In this document: positions 11,901-22,898 of the stretch, piece after piece
Numbering within the stretch: the stretch's first letter is position 1
Layout of the letters: every line of letters starts with the position of its first letter
Assembly: GCA_900893395.1 (NCBI GenBank)
Contig: CAAHFI011860141.1
Coordinates: 1-23,078 of the forward strand
Length of the DNA stretch: 23,078 nucleotides
Source: Euglena gracilis
Lineage: Eukaryota > Euglenozoa > Euglenophyceae > Euglenales > Euglenaceae
Direction of reading: 5' to 3'
Notes under the pieces: model-generated
The model's input: the letters and a program-made list of their open reading frames with translations, nothing else
Told to the model about the DNA's origin: nothing
Databases searched by the model: none
Translations under genes and position numbers: made by a program

Positions 11901-14900
11901 ACCATGTAAAAATGGACCAAATTGGGCCTTACTCCGAGTAACCGAATGGGTGTTCCAGGAGGCCTCCAAAGTCAGGGGACCCGTTGGTTTCATGATTGTC
12001 GTGGTTTAATGGTAAGAAAAACATGCAGCGGGAATGTTGGTTGCAAGAAATGAGCACATTTAGATGGGTGCATTCGACCATTCGGGGGACATTTACCAGG
12101 TCAGCCCAGGTTACCATGTAAAAATGGACCAAATTGGGCCTTACTCCGAGTAACCGAATGGGTGTTCCAGGAGGCCTCCAAAGTCAGGGGACCCGTTGGT
12201 TTCATGATTGTCGTGGTTTAATGGTAAGAAAAACATGCAGCGGGAATGTTGGTTGCAAGAAATGAGCACATTTAGATGGGTGCATTCGACCATTCCGGGG
12301 GACATTTACCAGGTCAGCCCAGGTTACCATGTAAAAATGGACCAAATTGGGCCTTACTCCGAGTAACCGAATGGGTGTTCCAGGAGGCCTCCAAAGTCAG
12401 GGGACCCGTTGGTTTCATGATTGTCGTGGTTTAATGGTAAGAAAAACATGCAGCGGGAATGTTGGTTGCAAGAAATGAGCACATTTAGATGGGTGCATTC
12501 GACCATTCCGGGGACATTTACCAGGTCAGCCCAGGTTACCATGTAAAAATGGACCAAATTGGGCCTTACTCCGAGTAACCGAATGGGTGTTCCAGGAGGC
12601 CTCCAAAGTCAGGGGACCCGTTGGTTTCATGATTGTCGTGGTTTAATGGTAAGAAAAACATGCAGCGGGAATGTTGGTTGCAAGAAATGAGCACATTTAG
12701 ATGGGTGCATTCGACCATTCCGGGGACATTTACCAGGTCAGCCCAGGTTACCATGTAAAAATGGACCAAATTGGGCCTTACTCCGAGTAACCGAATGGGT
12801 GTTCCAGGAGGCCTCCAAAGTCAGGGGACCCGTTGGTTTCATGATTGTCGTGGTTTAATGGTAAGAAAAACATGCAGCGGAATGTTGGTTGCAAGAAATG
12901 AGCACATTTAGATGGGTGCATTCGACCATTCCGGGGACATTTACCAGGTCAGCCCAGGTTACCATGTAAAAATGGACCAAATTGGGCCTTACTCCGAGTA
13001 ACCGAATGGGTGTTCCAGGAGGCCTCCAAAGTCAGGGGACCCGTTGGTTTCATGATTGTCGTGGTTTAATGGTAAGAAAAACATGCAGCGGGAATGTTGG
13101 TTGCAAGAAATGAGCACATTTAGATGGGTGCATTCGACCATTCCGGGGGACATTTACCAGGTCAGCCCAGGTTACCATGTAAAAATGGACCAAATTGGGC
13201 CTTACTCCGAGTAACCGAATGGGTGTTCCAGGAGGCCTCCAAAGTCAGGGACCCGTTGGTTTCATGATTGTCGTGGTTTAATGGTAAGAAAAACATGCAG
13301 CGGGAATGTTGGTTGCAAGAAATGAGCACATTTAGATGGGTGCATTCGACCATTCCGGGGGACATTTACCAGGTCAGCCCAGGTTACCATGTAAAAATGG
13401 ACCAAATTGGGCCTTACTCCGAGTAACCGAATGGGTGTTCCAGGAGGCCTCCAAAGTCAGGGGACCCGTTGGTTTCATGATTGTCGTGGTTTAATGGTAA
13501 GAAAAACATGCAGCGGGAATGTTGGTTGCAAGAAATGAGCACATTTAGATGGGTGCATTCGACCATTCCGGGGGACATTTACCAGGTCAGCCCAGGTTAC
13601 CATGTAAAAATGGACCAAATTGGGCCTTACTCCGAGTAACCGAATGGGTGTTCCAGGAGGCCTCCAAAGTCAGGGGACCCGTTGGTTTCATGATTGTCGT
13701 GGTTTAATGGTAAGAAAACATGCAGCGGGAATGTTGGTTGCAAGAAATGAGCACATTTAGATGGGTGCATTCGACCATTCGGGGGACATTTACCAGGTCA
13801 GCCCAGGTTACCATGTAAAAATGGACCAAATTGGGCCTTACTCCGAGTAACCGAATGGGTGTTCCAGGAGGCCTCCAAAGTCAGGGGACCCGTTGGTTTC
13901 ATGATTGTCGTGGTTTAATGGTAAGAAAAACATGCAGCGGGAATGTTGGTTGCAAGAAATGAGCACATTTAGATGGGTGCATTCGACCATTCCGGGGGAC
14001 ATTTACCAGGTCAGCCCAGGTTACCATGTAAAAATGGACCAAATTGGGCCTTACTCCGAGTAACCGAATGGGTGTTCCAGGAGGCCTCCAAAGTCAGGGG
14101 ACCCGTTGGTTTCATGATTGTCGTGGTTTAATGGTAAGAAAAACATGCAGCGGGAATGTTGGTTGCAAGAAATGAGCACATTTAGATGGGTGCATTCGAC
14201 CATTCCGGGGACATTTACCAGGTCAGCCCAGGTTACCATGTAAAAATGGACCAAATTGGGCCTTACTCCGAGTAACCGAATGGGTGTTCCAGGAGGCCTC
14301 CAAAGTCAGGGGACCCGTTGGTTTCATGATTGTCGTGGTTTAATGGTAAGAAAACAACAGAGGAAGTTGGAATGGCAAGAAATGAGCACATTTAGATGGG
14401 TGCATTCGACCATTCGGGGGACATTTACCAGGTCAGCCCAGGTTACCATGTAAAAATGGACCAAATTGGGCCTTACTCCGAGTAACCGAATGGGTGTTCC
14501 AGGAGGCCTCCAAAGTCAGGGGACCCGTTGGTTTCATGATTGTCGTGGTTTAATGGTAAGAAAACATGCAGCGGGAATGTTGGTTGCAAGAAATGAGCAC
14601 ATTTAGATGGGTGCATTCGACCATTCGGGGACATTTACCAGGTCAGCCCAGGTTACCATGTAAAAATGGACCAAATTGGGCCTTACTCCGAGTAACCGAA
14701 TGGGTGTTCCAGGAGGCCTCCAAAGTCAGGGGACCCGTTGGTTTCATGATTGTCGTGGTTTAATGGTAAGAAAAACATGCAGCGGGAATGTTGGTTGCAA
14801 GAAATGAGCACATTTAGATGGGTGCATTCGACCATTCGGGGGACATTTACCAGGTCAGCCCAGGTTACCATGTAAAAAGGACCAAATTGGGCCTTACTCC

Positions 14901-15315
14901 GAGTAACCGAATGGGTGTTCCAGGAGGCCTCCAAAGTCAGGGGACCCGTTGGTTTCATGATTGTCGTGGTTTAATGGTAAGAAAAACATGCAGCGGGAAT
15001 GTTGGTTGCAAGAAATGAGCACATTTAGATGGGTGCATTCGACCATTCGGGGACATTTACCAGGTCAGCCCAGGTTACCATGTAAAAATGGACCAAATTG
15101 GGCCTTACTCCGAGTAACCGAATGGGTGTTCCAGGAGGCCTCCAAAGTCAGGGGACCCGTTGGTTTCATGATTGTCGTGGTTTAATGGTAAGAAAAACAT
15201 GCAGCGGGAATGTTGGTTGCAAGAAATGAGCACATTTAGATGGGTGCATTCGACCATTCCGGGGGACATTTACCAGGTCAGCCCAGGTTACCATGTAAAA
15301 ATGGACCAAATTGGG
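5987..15315. repeat. Array zone II: TTCCGGGG(G) variant enriched
   Basis: This zone holds 44 complete units. By my reading 26 of them have two C residues at the variable site, often in runs (around 9960-10600 and 12290-13570), and none has TTT there. Most other changes are single-base indels. Exceptions are loss of AC near 9689 (AGAAAAATGCAG), loss of CA near 11846 (GAGCAATTTAG) and the rewritten unit at 14261-14470. The runs of like variants suggest local spread by unequal exchange or gene conversion. That is inference from clustering; I could not test it statistically. Confidence 0.7.
14261..14470 (+). repeat. Rewritten satellite unit (mosaic hotspot segment)
   Basis: This 210-bp unit matches the consensus except for about 14351-14376. 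There the usual AAAAACATGCAGCGGGAATG is replaced by AAAACAACAGAGGAAGTTGG followed by AATGGCAAG. Several substitutions and indels are packed together, which is unlike the single-indel changes elsewhere. It could be conversion from a diverged repeat copy, a local mutation shower or a consensus error. It also marks the point after which lesions become frequent. Confidence 0.8.
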
Positions 15316-15528
15316 CCTTACTCCGAGTAACCGAATGGGTGTTCCAGGAGGCCTCCAAAGTCAGGGGACCCGTTGGTTTCATGATTGTCGTGGTTTAATG
15401 GTAAGAAAAACATGCAGCGGGAATGTTGGTTGCAAGAAATGAGCACATTTAGATGGGTGCATTCGACCATTTCGGGGGACATTTACCAGGTCAGCCCAGG
15501 TTACCATGTAAAAATGGACCAAATTGGG

Positions 15529-15736
15529 CCTTACTCCGAGTAACCGAATGGGTGTTCCAGGAGGCCTCCAAAGTCAGGGGACCCGTTGGTTTCATGATTG
15601 TCGTGGTTTAATGGTAAGAAAAAACAGCAGGGAATGTTGGTTGCAAGAAATGAGCACATTTAGATGGGTGCATTCGACCATTCGGGGCATTTACCAGGTC
15701 AGCCCAGGTTACCATGTAAAAATGGACCAAATTGGG
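15529..15736 (+). repeat. Satellite unit with two lesions (208 bp)
   Basis: The hotspot reads AAGAAAAAACAGCAGGGAATG near 15617-15637, two bases shorter than consensus, with a 6-A tract. The variable G-run site reads TTCGGGGCATTT near 15681-15692, missing GA. The latter moves the end of the CENP-B-like segment relative to the following sequence but leaves TTCG-ACC-A-TT-CGGG intact. Confidence 0.8.
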
Positions 15737-15951
15737 CCTTACTCCGAGTAACCGAATGGGTGTTCCAGGAGGCCTCCAAAGTCAGGGGACCCGTTGGTTT
15801 CATGATTGTCGTGGTTTAATGGTAAGAAAAACATGCAGCGGAAGTTGGTGTGGTTGCAAGAAATGAGCACATTTAGATGGGTGCATTCGACCATTCGGGG
15901 GACATTTACCAGGTCAGCCCAGGTTACCATGTAAAAATGGACCAAATTGGG
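15737..15951 (+). repeat. Longest satellite unit (215 bp)
   Basis: Near 15838-15857 the hotspot reads GCGGAAGTTGGTGTGGTTGC. Compared with consensus it loses one G and one T and gains about five bases (a partial copy of the local GTTGG/TGTGG sequence), for a net gain of three. A short local duplication by slippage would explain it. Confidence 0.8.
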
Positions 15952-17218
15952 CCTTACTCCGAGTAACCGAATGGGTGTTCCAGGAGGCCTCCAAAGTCAG
16001 GGACCCGTTGGTTTCATGATTGTCGTGGTTTAATGGTAAGAAAAACATGCAGCGGGAATGTTGGTTGCAAGAAATGAGCACATTTAGATGGGTGCATTCG
16101 ACCATTCGGGGGACATTTACCAGGTCAGCCCAGGTTACCATGTAAAAATGGACCAAATTGGGCCTTACTCCGAGTAACCGAATGGGTGTTCCAGGAGGCC
16201 TCCAAAGTCAGGGGACCCGTTGGTTTCATGATTGTCGTGGTTTAATGGTAAGAAAACATGCAGCGGGAATGTTGGTTGCAAGAAATGAGCACATTTAGAT
16301 GGGTGCATTCGACCATTCGGGGGACATTTACCAGGTCAGCCCAGGTTACCATGTAAAAATGGACCAAATTGGGCCTTACTCCGAGTAACCGAATGGGTGT
16401 TCCAGGAGGCCTCCAAAGTCAGGGGACCCGTTGGTTTCATGATTGTCGTGGTTTAATGGTAAGAAAAATGCAGCGGGAATGTTGGTTGCAAGAAATGAGC
16501 ACATTTAGATGGGTGCATTCGACCATTCGGGGGACATTTACCAGGTCAGCCCAGGTTACCATGTAAAAATGGACCAAATTGGGCCTTACTCCGAGTAACC
16601 GAATGGGTGTTCCAGGAGGCCTCCAAAGTCAGGGGACCCGTTGGTTTCATGATTGTCGTGGTTTAATGGTAAGAAAAACATGCAGCGGGAATGTTGGTTG
16701 CAAGAAATGAGCACATTTAGATGGGTGCATTCGACCATTCGGGGGACATTTACCAGGTCAGCCCAGGTTACCATGTAAAAATGGACCAAATTGGGCCTTA
16801 CTCCGAGTAACCGAATGGGTGTTCCAGGAGGCCTCCAAAGTCAGGGGACCCGTTGGTTTCATGATTGTCGTGGTTTAATGGTAGAAAAACATGCAGCGGG
16901 AATGTTGGTTGCAAGAAATGAGCACATTTAGATGGGTGCATTCGACCATTTCGGGGACATTTACCAGGTCAGCCCAGGTTACCATGTAAAAATGGACCAA
17001 ATTGGGCCTTACTCCGAGTAACCGAATGGGTGTTCCAGGAGGCCTCCAAAGTCAGGGACCCGTTGGTTTCATGATTGTCGTGGTTTAATGGTAAGAAAAA
17101 CATGCAGCGGGAATGTTGGTTGCAAGAAATGAGCACATTTAGATGGGTGCATTCGACCATTCCGGGGGACATTTACCAGGTCAGCCCAGGTTACCATGTA
17201 AAAATGGACCAAATTGGG

Positions 17219-17426
17219 CCTTACTCCGAGTAACCGAATGGGTGTTCCAGGAGGCCTCCAAAGTCAGGGGACCCGTTGGTTTCATGATTGTCGTGGTTTA
17301 ATGGTAAGAAAAACACGGCGAATGTTGGTTGCAAGAAATGAGCACATTTAGATGGGTGCATTCGACCATTCGGGGGACATTTACCAGGTCAGCCCAGGTT
17401 ACCATGTAAAAATGGACCAAATTGGG
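17219..17426 (+). repeat. Satellite unit with shortened hotspot (208 bp)
   Basis: Around 17308-17324 the sequence is AAAAACACGGCGAATG where consensus is AAAAACATGCAGCGGGAATG. The four-base loss lies in the loop of the AACAT/ATGTT inverted repeat. The rest of the unit is consensus. Confidence 0.8.
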
Positions 17427-18270
17427 CCTTACTCCGAGTAACCGAATGGGTGTTCCAGGAGGCCTCCAAAGTCAGGGGACCCGTTGGTTTCATGATTGTC
17501 GTGGTTTAATGTAAGAAAACATGCAGCGGGAATGTTGGTTGCAAGAAATGAGCACATTTAGATGGGTGCATTCGACCATTCCGGGGGACATTTACCAGGT
17601 CAGCCCAGGTTACCATGTAAAAATGGACCAAATTGGGCCTTACTCCGAGTAACCGAATGGGTGTTCCAGGAGGCCTCCAAAGTCAGGGGACCCGTTGGTT
17701 TCATGATTGTCGTGGTTTAATGGTAAGAAAACATGCAGCGGGAATGTTGGTTGCAAGAAATGAGCACATTTAGATGGGTGCATTCGACCATTCGGGGACA
17801 TTTACCAGGTCAGCCCAGGTTACCATGTAAAAATGGACCAAATTGGGCCTTACTCCGAGTAACCGAATGGGTGTTCCAGGAGGCCTCCAAAGTCAGGGGA
17901 CCCGTTGGTTTCATGATTGTCGTGGTTTAATGGTAAGAAAAACATGCAGCGGGAATGTTGGTTGCAAGAAATGAGCACATTTAGATGGGTGCATTCGACC
18001 ATTCGGGGGACATTTACCAGTCAGCCCAGGTTACCATGTAAAAATGGACCAAATTGGGCCTTACTCCGAGTAACCGAATGGGTGTTCCAGGAGGCCTCCA
18101 AAGTCAGGGGACCCGTTGGTTTCATGATTGTCGTGGTTTAATGGTAAGAAAAACATGCAGCGGGAATGTTGGTTGCAAGAAATGAGCACATTTAGATGGG
18201 TGCATTCGACCATTCGGGGGACATTTACCAGGTCAGCCCAGGTTACCATGTAAAAATGGACCAAATTGGG

Positions 18271-18468
18271 CCTTACTCCGAGTAACCGAATGGGTGTTCC
18301 AGGAGGCCTCCAAAGTCAGGGGACCCGTTGGTTTTTTTTTAATGTAAGAAACATGCAGCGGGAATGTTGGTTGCAAGAAATGAGCACATTTAGATGGGTG
18401 CATTCGACCATTCGGGGGACATTTACCAGGTCAGCCCAGGTTACCATGTAAAAATGGACCAAATTGGG
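18271..18468 (+). repeat. Shortest satellite unit (198 bp) with a T9 tract
   Basis: At 18332-18340 nine T residues replace the 20 bases that normally lie between TTGG and AATG. The missing stretch is bounded by two GGTTT direct repeats, so slippage or microhomology deletion is plausible, followed or accompanied by T-tract growth. The same unit also lost one G from GGTAAG and two A from the A5 tract. Total length agrees: 212 less 11, 1 and 2. Confidence 0.85.
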
Positions 18469-18667
18469 CCTTACTCCGAGTAACCGAATGGGTGTTCCAG
18501 GAGGCCTCCAAAGTCAGGGGACCCGTTGGTTTCATGATTGTCGTGGTTTAATGATGCAGCGGGAATGTTGGTTGCAAGAAATGAGCACATTTAGATGGGT
18601 GCATTCGACCATTCGGGGGACATTTACCAGGTCAGCCCAGGTTACCGTAAAAATGGACCAAATTGGG
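18469..18667 (+). repeat. Satellite unit with 11-bp deletion (199 bp)
   Basis: At 18549-18562 the sequence is TAATGATGCAGCGG. Eleven bases (GTAAGAAAAAC) between two ATG triplets are absent, including the whole GTAAG and A5 tract. A second deletion removes AT near 18646 (GGTTACCGTAA), the only loss I see of the ATG in GGTTACCATG. Confidence 0.85.
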
Positions 18668-18875
18668 CCTTACTCCGAGTAACCGAATGGGTGTTCCAGG
18701 AGGCCCCAAAGTCAGGGGACCCGTTGGTTTCATGATTTCGTGGTTTAATGGTAAGAAAAACATGCAGCGGAAGTTGGTTGCAAGAAATGAGCACATTTAG
18801 ATGGGTGCATTCGACCATTCGGGGGACATTTACCAGGTCAGCCCAGGTTACCATGTAAAAATGGACCAAATTGGG
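18668..18875 (+). repeat. Satellite unit with four single-base losses (208 bp)
   Basis: Losses occur in the palindrome (AGGCCCCAAA near 18701), in CATGATTTCG near 18731, in the GGG of CAGCGG near 18769 and in AAGTTGG just after it. With the two units before it, this is the most damaged stretch in the window. Confidence 0.85.
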
Positions 18876-21800
18876 CCTTACTCCGAGTAACCGAATGGGT
18901 GTTCCAGGAGGCCTCCAAAGTCAGGGGACCCGTTGGTTTCATGATTGTCGTGGTTTAATGGTAAGAAAAACATGCAGCGGGAATGTTGGTTGCAAGAAAT
19001 GAGCACATTTAGATGGGTGCATTCGACCATTTCGGGGGACATTTACCAGGTCAGCCCAGGTTACCATGTAAAAATGGACCAAATTGGGCCTTACTCCGAG
19101 TAACCGAATGGGTGTTCCAGGAGGCCTCCAAAGTCAGGGGACCCGTTGGTTTCATGATTGTCGTGGTTTAATGGTAAGAAAAACATGCAGCGGGAATGTT
19201 GGTTGCAAGAAATGAGCACATTTAGATGGGTGCATTCGACCATTCGGGGGACATTTACCAGGTCAGCCCAGGTTACCATGTAAAAATGGACCAAATTGGG
19301 CCTTACTCCGAGTAACCGAATGGGTGTTCCAGGAGGCCTCCAAAGTCAGGGGACCCGTTGGTTTCATGATTGTCGTGGTTTAATGGTAAGAAAACATGCA
19401 GCGGGAATGTTGGTTGCAAGAAATGAGCACATTTAGATGGGTGCATTCGACCATTTCGGGGACATTTACCAGGTCAGCCCAGGTTACCATGTAAAAATGG
19501 ACCAAATTGGGCCTTACTCCGAGTAACCGAATGGGTGTTCCAGGAGGCCTCCAAAGTCAGGGGACCCGTTGGTTTCATGATTGTCGTGGTTTAATGGTAA
19601 GAAAAACATGCAGCGGGAATGTTGGTTGCAAGAAATGAGCACATTTAGATGGGTGCATTCGACCATTCGGGGGACATTTACCAGGTCAGCCCAGGTTACC
19701 ATGTAAAAATGGACCAAATTGGGCCTTACTCCGAGTAACCGAATGGGTGTTCCAGGAGGCCTCCAAAGTCAGGGGACCCGTTGGTTTCATGATTGTCGTG
19801 GTTTAATGGTAAGAAAAACATGCAGCGGGAATGTTGGTTGCAAGAAATGAGCACATTTAGATGGGTGCATTCGACCATTCGGGGGACATTTACCAGGTCA
19901 GCCCAGGTTACCATGTAAAAAGGACCAAATTGGGCCTTACTCCGAGTAACCGAATGGGTGTTCCAGGAGGCCTCCAAAGTCAGGGGACCCGTTGGTTTCA
20001 TGATTGTCGTGGTTTAATGGTAAGAAAAACATGCAGCGGAATGTTGGTTGCAAGAAATGAGCACATTTAGATGGGTGCATTCGACCATTCGGGGGACATT
20101 TACCAGGTCAGCCCAGGTTACCATGTAAAAATGGACCAAATTGGGCCTTACTCCGAGTAACCGAATGGGTGTTCCAGGAGGCCTCCAAAGTCAGGGGACC
20201 CGTTGGTTTCATGATTGTCGTGGTTTAATGGTAAGAAAAACATGCAGCGGAATGTTGGTTGCAAGAAATGAGCACATTTAGATGGGTGCATTCGACCATT
20301 TCGGGGGACATTTACCAGGTCAGCCCAGGTTACCATGTAAAAATGGACCAAATTGGGCCTTACTCCGAGTAACCGAATGGGTGTTCCAGGAGGCCTCCAA
20401 AGTCAGGGGACCCGTTGGTTTCATGATTGTCGTGGTTTAATGGTAAGAAAAACATGCAGCGGGAATGTTGGTTGCAAGAAATGAGCACATTTAGATGGGT
20501 GCATTCGACCATTTCGGGGGACATTTACCAGGTCAGCCCAGGTTACCATGTAAAAATGGACCAAATTGGGCCTTACTCCGAGTAACCGAATGGGTGTTCC
20601 AGGAGGCCTCCAAAGTCAGGGGACCCGTTGGTTTCATGATTGTCGTGGTTTAATGTAAGAAAAACATGCAGCGGGAATGTTGGTTGCAAGAAATGAGCAC
20701 ATTTAGATGGGTGCATTCGACCATTCGGGGGACATTTACCAGGTCAGCCCAGGTTACCATGTAAAAATGGACCAAATTGGGCCTTACTCCGAGTAACCGA
20801 ATGGGTGTTCCAGGAGGCCTCCAAAGTCAGGGGACCCGTTGGTTTCATGATTGTCGTGGTTTAATGGTAAGAAAAACATGCAGCGGGAATGTTGGTTGCA
20901 AGAAATGAGCACATTTAGATGGGTGCATTCGACCATTCCGGGGGACATTTACCAGGTCAGCCCAGGTTACCATGTAAAAATGGACCAAATTGGGCCTTAC
21001 TCCGAGTAACCGAATGGGTGTTCCAGGAGGCCTCCAAAGTCAGGGGACCCGTTGGTTTCATGATTGTCGTGGTTTAATGGTAAGAAAACATGCAGCGGGA
21101 ATGTTGGTTGCAAGAAATGAGCACATTTAGATGGGTGCATTCGACCATCCGGGGACATTTACCAGGTCAGCCCAGGTTACCATGTAAAAATGGACCAAAT
21201 TGGGCCTTACTCCGAGTAACCGAATGGGTGTTCCAGGAGGCCTCCAAAGTCAGGGGACCCGTTGGTTTCATGATTGTCGTGGTTTAATGGTAAGAAAAAC
21301 ATGCAGCGGGAATGTTGGTTGCAAGAAATGAGCACATTTAGATGGGTGCATTCGACCATTCCGGGGGACATTTACCAGGTCAGCCCAGGTTACCATGTAA
21401 AAATGGACCAAATTGGGCCTTACTCCGAGTAACCGAATGGGTGTTCCAGGAGGCCTCCAAAGTCAGGGGACCCGTTGGTTTCATGATTGTCGTGGTTTAA
21501 TGGTAAGAAAAACATGCAGCGGGAATGTTGGTTGCAAGAAATGAGCACATTTAGATGGGTGCATTCGACCATTCGGGGGACATTTACCAGGTCAGCCCAG
21601 GTTACCATGTAAAAATGGACCAAATTGGGCCTTACTCCGAGTAACCGAATGGGTGTTCCAGGAGGCCTCCAAAGTCAGGGGACCCGTTGGTTTCATGATT
21701 GTCGTGGTTTAATGGTAAGAAAAACATGCAGCGGGAATGTTGGTTGCAAGAAATGAGCACATTTAGATGGGTGCATTCGACCATTTCGGGGGACATTTAC

Positions 21801-22898
21801 CAGGTCAGCCCAGGTTACCATGTAAAAATGGACCAAATTGGCCTTACTCCGAGTAACCGAATGGGTGTTCCAGGAGGCCTCCAAAGTCAGGGGACCCGTT
21901 GGTTTCATGATTGTCGTGGTTTAATGGTAAGAAAAACATGCAGCGGGAATGTTGGTTGCAAGAAATGAGCACATTTAGATGGGTGCATTCGACCATTTCG
22001 GGGACATTTACCAGGTCAGCCCAGGTTACCATGTAAAAATGGACCAAATTGGGCCTTACTCCGAGTAACCGAATGGGTGTTCCAGGAGGCCTCCAAAGTC
22101 AGGGGACCCGTTGGTTTCATGATTGTCGTGGTTTAATGGTAAGAAAAACATGCAGCGCGAATGTTGGTTGCAAGAAATGAGCACATTTAGATGGGTGCAT
22201 TCGACCATTTCGGGGGACATTTACCAGGTCAGCCCAGGTTACCATGTAAAAATGGACCAAATTGGGCCTTACTCCGAGTAACCGAATGGGTGTTCCAGGA
22301 GGCCTCCAAAGTCAGGGACCCGTTGGTTTCATGATTGTCGTGGTTTAATGTAAGAAAAACATGCAGCGGGAATGTTGGTTGCAAGAAATGAGCACATTTA
22401 GATGGGTGCATTCGACCATTTCGGGGGACATTTACCAGGTCAGCCCAGGTTACCATGTAAAAATGGACCAAATTGGGCCTTACTCCGAGTAACCGAATGG
22501 GTGTTCCAGGAGGCCTCCAAAGTCAGGGGACCCGTTGGTTTCATGATTGTCGTGGTTTAATGGTAAGAAAACATGCAGCGGGAATGTTGGTTGCAAGAAA
22601 TGAGCACATTTAGATGGGTGCATTCGACCATTCGGGGGACATTTACCAGGTCAGCCCAGGTTACCATGTAAAAATGGACCAAATTGGGCCTTACTCCGAG
22701 TAACCGAATGGGTGTTCCAGGAGGCCTCCAAAGTCAGGGGACCCGTTGGTTTCATGATTGTCGTGGTTTAATGAAGAAAAACATGCAGCGGGAATGTTGG
22801 TTGCAAGAAATGAGCACATTTAGATGGGTGCATTCGACCATTCGGGGGACATTTACCAGGTCAGCCCAGGTTACCATGTAAAAATGGACCAAATTGGG

